From Salinirubellus salinus (lineage in GTDB: Archaea > Halobacteriota > Halobacteria > Halobacteriales > Haloarculaceae): a stretch of DNA of 64,000 nt. The stretch lies in the NCBI RefSeq assembly GCF_025231485.1, contig NZ_CP104003.1, positions 2,480,001 through 2,544,000 on the forward strand. Reading direction: 5' to 3'. Positions 33,488 through 40,880 of the stretch are shown here, one piece after another. The stretch's first letter is position 1, and every line of letters starts with the position of its first letter. The position numbers and the translations under genes are program-made. Below the pieces are notes generated by a model. It did no database searches, was not told the DNA's origin, and worked only from the letters and a program-made list of their open reading frames with translations.

Positions 33488-33622
33488 GCGTCGGACACGC
33501 TCGCTGTCGCGAGCGGTCCGCCGTGGCCGTCTCGCTCGCCCGGTTGCCACCGAACGTCCCCTCGTCAGTCGGACCGACCCGGAACCACGACACCTAACAG
33601 CCGACCCCCCGACTCCCCGGCC

Positions 33623-34915
33623 ATGACCACGCTCGAACTCAGCGGCGGGCACGTCCTCCGCCCCGACCTCACGGTCGAGCGGGCGGACGTGCTCGTCGAC
33701 CAGTCGGCCGGCGAGGTGCTCGAAGTGGGTGCCCTCGCGGGGACCGGCGACGAGATGCTCGACTGTTCCGGGTCGCTCGTGATGCCCGGCCTCGTCAACG
33801 CCCACGGACACGGCGCGATGACGCTCCTGCGTGGCTACGCGGACGACAAGCCACTCGAGGCGTGGCTGGAGGAGGACATCTGGCCCGCCGAGGCCGAGCT
33901 CGAGGCCGGCGACGTGGGCGCAGGGACCCGGCTCGCCGCCGTCGAGATGCTGCGAAGCGGGACGACCGCCTTCGTCGACATGTACTTCCAGGTCGACGAG
34001 GTGGTGGACGCGGTGACCGAGGCCGGCCTCCGCGCTCGGGTCGGTCACGGCGTCGTCACGGTCGGGAAGGACGACGAGGCGGCCCGCGCGGACTTCGAGG
34101 AGTCGCTCGCCGTGGCGGAGCGACACGACGGGGCGGCCGACGGCCGCGTCCGGACCGCGGTGATGCCCCACGCCCCGCACACGGTCGGGACGGAGTTCTT
34201 CGAGGCGTTCGTCCCCCGCGTCCACGAGGCGGGCATCCCCCTGCACTTCCACCTGAACGAGACGCCGGCGTACCTCGACCCCATCGAGGCCGAGTACGGC
34301 GAACGGCCGACCGTCTACGCCGACGACCTCGGACTGCTCGGCGAGGACAGCTGGGTCGCCCACGGCGTCCACGTCGACGACTCGGAGATCGAACTGCTCG
34401 CCGAGACGGGCACGAGCGTCGTCCACTGCCCCGCCTCGAACATGAAGCTCGCCAGCGGGATGGCTCCGGTACAGGAGCTGCTCGACGCCGGCGTCATGGT
34501 GGGGCTGGGCACCGACGGCGCCGCCTCGAACAACGACCTCGACCTGTTCGACGAGATGCGCGACGCCGCGATGGTTGGGAAACTCGCCGCCGAGGACGCG
34601 AGTGCGGTCGCCGCGCCGGACGTCGTGCGGATGGCGACCGAGGGCTCGGCCGCGGCCGCGGGCCTCCCCGTCGGCCGCGTCGAGGCGGGTGGCGTCGCCG
34701 ACTTCGCCGTCGTCGACTTCGAGCAGCCACACCTCACCCCGACCCACGACTTCGTGAGCCACCTCGTGTACGCCGCCCGCGGCAGCGACGTGCGCCACAC
34801 GATATGCGACGGCGCGGTGCTGGTCCGTGACGGGACGGTGACGACGCTGGACGAGGACGCGGTCCGGGAGTCGGCGAGCGAGCACGCGACCGCGCTGGTC
34901 GACCGCGCTAACTGA
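33623..34915 (+). CDS. MTA/SAH-deaminase-like amidohydrolase
   Basis: A 430-residue metal-dependent amidohydrolase of the ATZ/TRZ group that includes 5'-methylthioadenosine/S-adenosylhomocysteine deaminase. Zinc ligands: H-x-H at His61/His63 (LVNAHGHGAM), His in PLHFHLNET, and the Asp in GLGTDGAASNNDLDLFDEM; WLEEDIWPAE is the family signature for adenosine-type substrates. The reaction would release ammonia from MTA, SAH or 5'-deoxyadenosine. AhcY, which also uses SAH, lies 3.2 kb away, and only a divergent pair of surface-protein genes separates them. Its last 8 bases overlap the convergent pilin-like gene. Confidence 0.88.
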   Translation: MTTLELSGGHVLRPDLTVERADVLVDQSAGEVLEVGALAGTGDEMLDCSGSLVMPGLVNAHGHGAMTLLRGYADDKPLEAWLEEDIWPAEAELEAGDVGAGTRLAAVEMLRSGTTAFVDMYFQVDEVVDAVTEAGLRARVGHGVVTVGKDDEAARADFEESLAVAERHDGAADGRVRTAVMPHAPHTVGTEFFEAFVPRVHEAGIPLHFHLNETPAYLDPIEAEYGERPTVYADDLGLLGEDSWVAHGVHVDDSEIELLAETGTSVVHCPASNMKLASGMAPVQELLDAGVMVGLGTDGAASNNDLDLFDEMRDAAMVGKLAAEDASAVAAPDVVRMATEGSAAAAGLPVGRVEAGGVADFAVVDFEQPHLTPTHDFVSHLVYAARGSDVRHTICDGAVLVRDGTVTTLDEDAVRESASEHATALVDRAN

Positions 34916-36032
34916 CGGTGTAGGTGGCAGTCGTGGTCTGTCCGGCGGCGTCGAGGACGGTGAGTCGAACCACGTCACCGTTGTCGAGCGAGGGCGAGGA
35001 GAACGTCGGTTCGTTCGAGACCAAGGTGAAGTCGCTGCCGTCGTCGACTTCCCAGCGGTACTGGTAGTCCTCGCCGTCCTCGTAGAGTCTGACGTTCCGT
35101 ATCTGCGTGTCCGCGTTCGCGTCGGCATCGTCGTCGTTGACGAAGACGATTCGGTCGATCCGATCACTACTCCCGGCCGAGAACGCACCGAGCTGCGAGG
35201 CCTGAACCCGATACGTCCGCCAGCCGTCACCCGGCGAATACGACTGTCCGTTCACGTCCTGGACCGCCGTCCCCCAGTTCTGGGAGCCCCAGGCTCGGAG
35301 GCTCCGAGCCGGACTCACGCTGTTATCCTTCTCGAGCGAGAGCCCCTGTATCTCGCCCTCGGCGGCGTCGGAGCGGAACTCGAAGGCAACGACGGTGTCG
35401 CCGGTGACGTAGTAGTCGTACGCACGGTCCTGCCACCGGTTTCCATCCAGGCGAATGCCGTCGCCGCCGTCGGTGAACGCCACGGATCCGGTCTTGTCCT
35501 GCGATCCGGCGAAGCCGTCGACCGTGGCGTCCGAGAGTGCCACCGTCGGCGCTCCCTTCGTACCTCCGGTCACGGTCGGGTCGAACGTGTACGTGCCCCC
35601 GCTCTCGCTCACCGAGAGCGAGACGCCGAACGCGTCCTCGATGACCCGCTCGGCGTTGACGATGACGCCGTTCGTCGGCTCGTGGATCAGTCTGATGGAG
35701 AGGTCTCCATCGCCAAAACCGTGATTCACCGTCAGGCTGTCGCCCGCCCCGAACATGCCGCTCGTCACCGACGACAGCGGGACACGGTTCGTCTCCTCGC
35801 CCTGCCCGAACACGAGGGTCAGCTCCTCGGTGTCGATGACTTCACCGCTCTCGTGGGTGAGCGTGACCGTACTGCCGGACGCCTCCACGTCGATCCGCGC
35901 ACCGGGTGGTGTGTCCGTGAGCGACCCACCCAGTGACCCGAAGTTCAGGAACACCGTCGCCGAGAGCACGAGTGTGATGCCCACGGCGAACAACACCCCC
36001 AGCGACTCCGACTGTCCCCGTGACCCTCGCAT
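34908..36032 (-). CDS. Type IV pilin-like surface protein
   Basis: A 374-residue protein with a class III signal peptide: MRGSRGQSESLG followed by the hydrophobic helix VLFAVGITLVLSATVFLNFG. The prepilin peptidase would cut after the arginine-glycine before QSESLG-type sequence, as in haloarchaeal pilins. The ectodomain is beta-rich; residues ~190-320 look like a carbohydrate-binding-like jelly roll (DRAYDYYVTGDTVVAFEFRS), and the last ~60 residues resemble an Ig-like or PKD module (WEVDDGSDFTLVS ... DNGDVVRLTVLD). Start choice: ATG 36032 leaves a 10-base leader to the TATA-like GTATATT (36065-36071); ATG 36056 is too close to it. It is larger than most pilins, so may be a minor or adhesive pilin. 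Confidence 0.8.
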   Translation of the reverse strand: MRGSRGQSESLGVLFAVGITLVLSATVFLNFGSLGGSLTDTPPGARIDVEASGSTVTLTHESGEVIDTEELTLVFGQGEETNRVPLSSVTSGMFGAGDSLTVNHGFGDGDLSIRLIHEPTNGVIVNAERVIEDAFGVSLSVSESGGTYTFDPTVTGGTKGAPTVALSDATVDGFAGSQDKTGSVAFTDGGDGIRLDGNRWQDRAYDYYVTGDTVVAFEFRSDAAEGEIQGLSLEKDNSVSPARSLRAWGSQNWGTAVQDVNGQSYSPGDGWRTYRVQASQLGAFSAGSSDRIDRIVFVNDDDADANADTQIRNVRLYEDGEDYQYRWEVDDGSDFTLVSNEPTFSSPSLDNGDVVRLTVLDAAGQTTTATYTVS

Positions 36033-36277
36033 GGGTGTCGTTCCGAAGAAGCTCATAAGTACCTGTATATTCACACGAGCGTCGATAGGAGCGGCGGTGG
36101 TGGGCCGCAATCGGCGACGCCAGGCAGTCGGGGGACCGGTCTGGCGTTAAACCACGAGACCGGAGTGTGAACAATTTACGCCGTTCTAAGCCCGTAATAT
36201 CCAGACACGGACGGCGTGTGAACGGACTGAACGAGAGACCCCGTTTATTCTCGACGACGAGAGTGTCTCGGATACAG
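36033..36277. promoter_or_regulatory. Divergent promoter region for two surface-protein genes
   Basis: On the minus strand AATATAC (36065-36071) is a TATA-like element for the pilin-like gene. On the plus strand TTTATT (36244-36249) is placed about 31 bases before the repeat-protein ATG. No obvious operator palindrome spans both; the shared region could still allow co-regulation. Confidence 0.5.
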
Positions 36278-38023
36278 ATGGCACGGAACAGCAAACTGTT
36301 CGCGGTCACGATGGCGTCGCTGCTGGTGTTCGTGGCGTTCACGCCGGGGGCACTGGCGGCGTCGGCCGCAAACGCGGCCGCGAACACGTCGGTCGACGTC
36401 TCGACGGAGGCGGCGACGGACGTGACGGTGGACAGCGCGACCCTGAACGGTAACGTGACGGAACTGAACGGCTCCGAGAACGCCAGCCTGGCGTTCCAGT
36501 ACTGGGCGGCCGACGACTCGGTGAACAAGACGACCGTCGAGGCCGGCAACCTCTCCAGCGAGGGTGCGTTCTCCGCCGACGTGGGCGACCTCTCGCCGGA
36601 CACGACGTACGTGTACGTGGCGACGGCCGGCGCCGGCAACGCAGCGGCCGTCGGCGCCGAGCAGGAGTTCACGACGCTCGAGACGCTCGACGTGAGCGTC
36701 GAGACCGACGGTGCGGTGAACGTCACCGCGACGAACGCCACGTTCGAGGGTGACCTCACCGACGTCCAGGGCGCCGAGAACGCCAGCGTCTCGTTCCGGA
36801 TGTACGAGGAGGGTCAGCGCAACACGACGAACGTCCTGACCCTCGGCGAGCAGTCCGAGGGGAACTTCTCCGCGGACGTGAGCGAGCTCTCACCGAACAC
36901 GGCCTACGTGGTCGTCGCGCAGGCCGAGGCCGAGCGTGGGAACGAGTCGGAGGACGCGACCGGCGAGTCGGTGAACTTCACCACCGACGACGCGACCCAG
37001 CCGCTGGGCGTCGAGACGGCGAACGCGAGCGACGTGACGAACACGTCGGCGTCGCTGAACGGCGACCTCACGGGGCTGAACGGCTCGGACAACGCGAGCG
37101 TCTCGTTCACCTACTGGGTGTCCGGTGACGCGGCGAACACGACGACGACCACCGCGGTCGAACTCGATGCGCCCGGGAGCTTCAGCGCGGCCGTCGACGG
37201 CCTCGCGGGCAACACGACGTACGTCTACGCCGCCACGGCCGAGACCGGCGACGAGAGCGTCGCCGGCGAGAACGTGACGTTCACCACCGAGGCCGACGTG
37301 CTGCCGCTGGGCGTCGAGACGGACGACGCGACCGAGGTGGCGAACGCCTCGGCGACGCTGAACGGCGACCTCACGGGCCTCAACGGCTCTGACAGCGCCG
37401 CCGTCGCCTTCGAGTACTGGGCCGTGAACGGCAGCGAGAGCGCGACCACCGTCGACGCCGGCAACCTGAGCGACGCCGGCACGTTCGACGCGGGCGTCTC
37501 CGGCCTCCAGAACAACACGACGTACGTCTACGTCGCCACGGCCGAGGTCGGCAACGCCGCCGTCACTGGCGAGGAGGAGACGTTCACCACCGGTGCCGCC
37601 GAGGAGGAGGGCTTCGTCCCGCCGAACGGACCGTTCGGCCAGCAGGTCGTCGCGTTCGTCGACTACCTGCGCAACTCCGAGGACGCCGAGGAGCGTAACC
37701 TCGGCCAGTCCATCTCGGACTGGGTCACCGCGAACAACCCCGGTGCCGACAACCGTCCGGACCACGCCGGCCCGCCGGCGGACAAGGGCCCCAGCGCGGA
37801 CAAGGAACGTGGCCCGCCGGAGGACAAGGAGCGCGGCCCGCCGGAGGACAAGGAACGTGGCCCGCCGGCGGACAGGGGTCCGGACGAGGACGACGATGAC
37901 GCGGCGCCCGAGGACGACGAGGAAGAGGCCGACGACAGCGACGACGACGAGGAAGACGACGACAGCGACGACGACGAGGAAGACGACAAGGGCGGCCCGC
38001 CGGAGCACGCGGGTCCGAAGTAG
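36278..38023 (+). CDS. Secreted repeat protein with four FnIII-like domains and an Asp-rich tail
   Basis: A 581-residue exported protein. A signal peptide (residues 1-29, LFAVTMASLLVFVAFTPGAL) precedes four ~97-residue repeats at about 38-134, 138-237, 243-338 and 344-439. Each has TLNGDLTGLNGS-like, WAADDSVNKTT-like and NTTYVYVATAE-like segments, as in FnIII/Ig beta sandwiches, with many N-x-S/T sequons for N-glycosylation. A conserved haloarchaeal module follows (~452-500: GPFGQQVVAFVDYL, VTANNPG). The tail (500-581) has three DKERGPPE octapeptides and long Asp/Glu runs. There is no C-terminal helix or PGF-type anchor, so it is probably released or held non-covalently. Function is unknown; adhesion or matrix is an inference. 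Confidence 0.82.
   Translation: MARNSKLFAVTMASLLVFVAFTPGALAASAANAAANTSVDVSTEAATDVTVDSATLNGNVTELNGSENASLAFQYWAADDSVNKTTVEAGNLSSEGAFSADVGDLSPDTTYVYVATAGAGNAAAVGAEQEFTTLETLDVSVETDGAVNVTATNATFEGDLTDVQGAENASVSFRMYEEGQRNTTNVLTLGEQSEGNFSADVSELSPNTAYVVVAQAEAERGNESEDATGESVNFTTDDATQPLGVETANASDVTNTSASLNGDLTGLNGSDNASVSFTYWVSGDAANTTTTTAVELDAPGSFSAAVDGLAGNTTYVYAATAETGDESVAGENVTFTTEADVLPLGVETDDATEVANASATLNGDLTGLNGSDSAAVAFEYWAVNGSESATTVDAGNLSDAGTFDAGVSGLQNNTTYVYVATAEVGNAAVTGEEETFTTGAAEEEGFVPPNGPFGQQVVAFVDYLRNSEDAEERNLGQSISDWVTANNPGADNRPDHAGPPADKGPSADKERGPPEDKERGPPEDKERGPPADRGPDEDDDDAAPEDDEEEADDSDDDEEDDDSDDDEEDDKGGPPEHAGPK
37799..37870 (+). repeat. Three 24-base tandem repeats in the surface-protein gene
   Basis: Three consecutive units (37799-37822, 37823-37846, 37847-37870) encode DKERGPPE, DKERGPPE and DKERGPPA. 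They differ at only a few bases, mostly third positions, so the array could change length by slippage or unequal recombination. Confidence 0.85.
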
Positions 38024-38165
38024 GCCTCCTGTCGCCACACGACCCCCGTTCCCCTCTCGCACCACCCACGAACCACTCCCATTCACACACGCTCTCTACC
38101 CGCCCAGCGGCGGCGCTCTCGGCGCGTCCCGGTAGGTTCTTCCGCCCCCTGTCCTACCTGCCGGT

Positions 38166-39446
38166 ATGAGCTACGCACCCATCTCCGAACAGCTGGACGA
38201 CCCGGAGACGGCCCGCGAGTCGGGCCGGAAGAAGATGGACTGGGCGAAAGAGCACATGCCCATCCTCGAGTCCCTGCGCGAGGGGTTCGTCGCGGACCAG
38301 CCGTTCGCCGGCGAGGTCGTCGGGATGGCGATGCACGTGGAGGCGAAGACGGCCATCCTCGCCGAGACGCTCGCGGAGGGTGGCGCGGAGGTCGCCATCA
38401 CCGGCTGTAACCCACTGTCGACCCACGACGACGTGAGCGCCGCGCTCGACGCCCACGAGAACGTCACCTCCTACGCCCGCCGCGGGGTCGACGACGAGGA
38501 GTACTACGAGGCCATCGAGGCCGTCATCGCGCACGAACCGACCATCACCGTCGACGACGGGATGGACATGGTCGCGGCCATCCACGAGGACTACCCCGAA
38601 CTGATCGACACCATCGTCGGCGGCTGCGAGGAGACGACCACTGGCGTCCACCGCCTCCGCGCGATGGACGACGACGGCGAACTCCGCTACCCCGTCTTCG
38701 CGGTGAACGACACCCCGATGAAGCGCCTGTTCGACAACGTCCACGGCACCGGCGAGTCGGTGCTCGCCAACCTCGCCATGACGACGAACCTCTCGTTCGC
38801 GGGCAAGACCATCGTCGTCGCCGGCTACGGCGACTGCGGCCGCGGCCTCGCGAAGAAGGCCGCCGGGCAGAACGCCCACGTCGTCGTGACCGAGGTCGAA
38901 CCCCGCCGCGCGCTCGAGGCCCACATGGAGGGTTACGAGGTCCTCCCGATGCGCGAGGCCGCCGCCGAGGCCGACGTGATCGTCACGACGACCGGGAACC
39001 GCGACGTGGTCACGGAGGAGCACTTCGAGGTCATGAAGGACGGCGTCCTGCTGGCGAACGCGGGGCACTTCGACGTCGAGGTCAACCTCGACCAGCTGTC
39101 GGACCTCGCCACCAGCGTCACCGACGTGCGCGACGGCGTCCGGGAGTACCAGATGGCCGACGGCCGCCGCCTGAACGTGCTCGCGGAGGGCCGACTCGTC
39201 AATCTCGCCGGCCCCATCTCCCTCGGTCATCCGGTCGAGGTGATGGACCAGAGCTTCGGCGTGCAGGCCGTCTGTGTGCGCGAACTCGTGGAGGCGGGCG
39301 ACGAGTACGAGGCCGGCGTCCACGACGTGCCCGACCGCCTCGACATCGAGGTCGCGGAAGTCAAACTCGAAGCCGAGGGCGTCGAGATCGACGACCTCAG
39401 CGACGCGCAGGCCGAGTACATGGGCTCGTGGGAGCACGGGACCTGA
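38166..39446 (+). CDS. ahcY: Adenosylhomocysteinase
   Basis: A 426-residue NAD-dependent enzyme splitting S-adenosylhomocysteine into adenosine and homocysteine, and so relieving product inhibition of methyltransferases. Motifs: substrate region GCNPLSTHDDVSAAL, EETTTGVHRLRAM with catalytic residues, PVFAVNDTPMKRLFDN (catalytic Lys and Asp), NAD-binding VVAGYGDCGRGLAKKAAG, and VLLANAGHFDVEV. The length fits the archaeal form, shorter than bacterial enzymes. It follows the secreted repeat-protein gene by 142 bases and precedes a small membrane protein gene. Confidence 0.96.
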   Translation: MSYAPISEQLDDPETARESGRKKMDWAKEHMPILESLREGFVADQPFAGEVVGMAMHVEAKTAILAETLAEGGAEVAITGCNPLSTHDDVSAALDAHENVTSYARRGVDDEEYYEAIEAVIAHEPTITVDDGMDMVAAIHEDYPELIDTIVGGCEETTTGVHRLRAMDDDGELRYPVFAVNDTPMKRLFDNVHGTGESVLANLAMTTNLSFAGKTIVVAGYGDCGRGLAKKAAGQNAHVVVTEVEPRRALEAHMEGYEVLPMREAAAEADVIVTTTGNRDVVTEEHFEVMKDGVLLANAGHFDVEVNLDQLSDLATSVTDVRDGVREYQMADGRRLNVLAEGRLVNLAGPISLGHPVEVMDQSFGVQAVCVRELVEAGDEYEAGVHDVPDRLDIEVAEVKLEAEGVEIDDLSDAQAEYMGSWEHGT

Positions 39447-39488
39447 GCGGCCGGTAGTTTTTCTCCGACGGCGGCCCGATTCCCGGCT

Positions 39489-39974
39489 ATGTCCACGCCC
39501 TCCACCGCCCGTCAGGGCCACGTCGCCGCTCTCCAGTGGGGTCTCGTGCAGGCCGCGCTGGTCGCCGTCGGCGGCGGCCTGCTCTCGGGGTACTACGACC
39601 TGACGACCGAGTCCATCTTCGTGCCCGGATGGGTCCTCTCGGCACAGGCCGCCCCGCTCGTCGCCTTCGTCGTCGGCGCGTACGGCGGCTACACGTGGGT
39701 GAGCGGCGGGTACGCGAGTACGACCCGTGAGGCCCACCGCACCCGTGTTCGGTTCGTCGCCGCGCTCGTCGGGCTGTGGGCCGCCCACCTCCCCGTCGAA
39801 CTGGGCCTGCTGGTGGCCGTGGATTCGGCGCTCCTGCGGGCGTTCGGCCCGCCTGCGTTCACGCTCCTCTTGTTCGTCGCCGCGTATCTGCTGGCCTATC
39901 GTGTCGACCCGGCGGTGTTCAGACGGGTGCAAGAGCGACTCGCGCCGACGGGCCGGCGAGCAGAATCACAGTAG
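39489..39974 (+). CDS. Four-helix membrane protein, function unknown
   Basis: A 161-residue integral membrane protein with predicted helices near residues 15-35, 46-70, 88-110 and 115-138 and a basic C-terminal tail (RVQERLAPTGRRAESQ). I recognise no motif. It starts 42 bases after ahcY on the same strand, so may be co-transcribed with it, and its stop overlaps the next, convergent gene by 9 bases. Confidence 0.7.
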   Translation: MSTPSTARQGHVAALQWGLVQAALVAVGGGLLSGYYDLTTESIFVPGWVLSAQAAPLVAFVVGAYGGYTWVSGGYASTTREAHRTRVRFVAALVGLWAAHLPVELGLLVAVDSALLRAFGPPAFTLLLFVAAYLLAYRVDPAVFRRVQERLAPTGRRAESQ

Positions 39975-40496
39975 TGCGAGCAGTCGGTCGACCGTCTCGT
40001 CCGCGACCGCTCGCCAGTCTCCGGGGCGCTCCCCGCCACGCTTCGGCGGCACGAGGTCGAACTCGACCGGGTGGTAGGTGAGATACTCGAACGAGTCGGC
40101 GGCGACACGCCCCACGAACTCGGCGTTCTCGCGCTTCGAGGAGACGCCGCCGGAAGCGAGGTCGTAGTAGCCCGTGAACACCTGGAACGCCGAGACCCGT
40201 TCGAAGTCGAGTCGACCCTCCGAGAGGTGACGGAACAGTTTCGCGGTGTTGTCCGCGGGGTCGGCCCGCCGCCACTCTAGTTCCAGGAGGACGAGTTGGT
40301 CCGGTGACTCGCCGCCCACGTCGACGGGCGTGCCGGCGACCCGGTACTCCGTCTCCCAGTCGAACTCGGGGCGTCGCTCGGCGAGGCGCGAGCGGAGATG
40401 TGTGTTCACGTCGTCGGCGAACTCGCCCACGAGCTCGTCACGCGTGGCGTGTCCTCTTGGGTGTGGCGGTGGTTTTGGGGAGAGAGTGCTGACCAA
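39966..40496 (-). CDS. Uncharacterised protein, possible PD-(D/E)xK nuclease fold
   Basis: A 176-residue acidic soluble protein. The segment EYRVAGTPVDVGGESPDQLV followed by LLELEWRRADPADNTAKLF resembles the core of restriction-endonuclease-like folds (Asp on one strand, then Glu-x-Glu on the next), though the terminal Lys is replaced. The C-terminal part (DSFEYLTYHPVEFDLVPPKR) is conserved-looking but unfamiliar. The call is an inference from spacing only. The GTG- or ATG-type start at 40496 is tentative; an internal start in the N-terminal Pro-rich stretch is possible. Confidence 0.55.
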   Translation of the reverse strand: MVSTLSPKPPPHPRGHATRDELVGEFADDVNTHLRSRLAERRPEFDWETEYRVAGTPVDVGGESPDQLVLLELEWRRADPADNTAKLFRHLSEGRLDFERVSAFQVFTGYYDLASGGVSSKRENAEFVGRVAADSFEYLTYHPVEFDLVPPKRGGERPGDWRAVADETVDRLLALL

Positions 40497-40546
40497 CAGC
40501 CGCGAACCGCGTGAGAGACGATAGCCAGAACGGCCAGCAACCGCGC

Positions 40547-40603
40547 GAATCGCGGTACATGGTAAACCGCACAGCCCAGCAACAACCCTCGTGCCTCCCC
40601 AAC
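40547..40603 (+). repeat. Dispersed intergenic repeat, copy 2 (within the 40497-40880 gap)
   Basis: The 384-base gap before leuS holds no supported gene. It contains GAATCGCGGTACATGGTAAACCGCACAGCCCAGC-type sequence (GCGGT ... ACCGC hairpin head) followed by CCTCGTGCCTCCCC. The core ACCGCACAGCCCAGCA is shared exactly with the copy at 48.19 kb. The rest of the gap is composed of haloarchaeal low-complexity words. Confidence 0.6.
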
Positions 40604-40880
40604 CGATTCCTTCGCTCCCGTTGGCCGCTCAGTCATCCCTCGCGTGGGGTCGTTCGCGAACCTCGCTGTCGCTCGGCACCGCTCACCGCACGCGCCGAGG
40701 ACTTCGCCCGACCGAGCGAACGACACGGCCTGCCCGGGCGCGCTCGTACCAGCGAGCGTGGGCGCGCTCGGCGCAGCACCCACTACACGCTCGACTCCAC
40801 AGACACCACACCGACCCACGCCAACGACCCACACGGCCGAGTAAGGCACTTCTTATGGGACGCCCCCGTCAGCACGCAGT

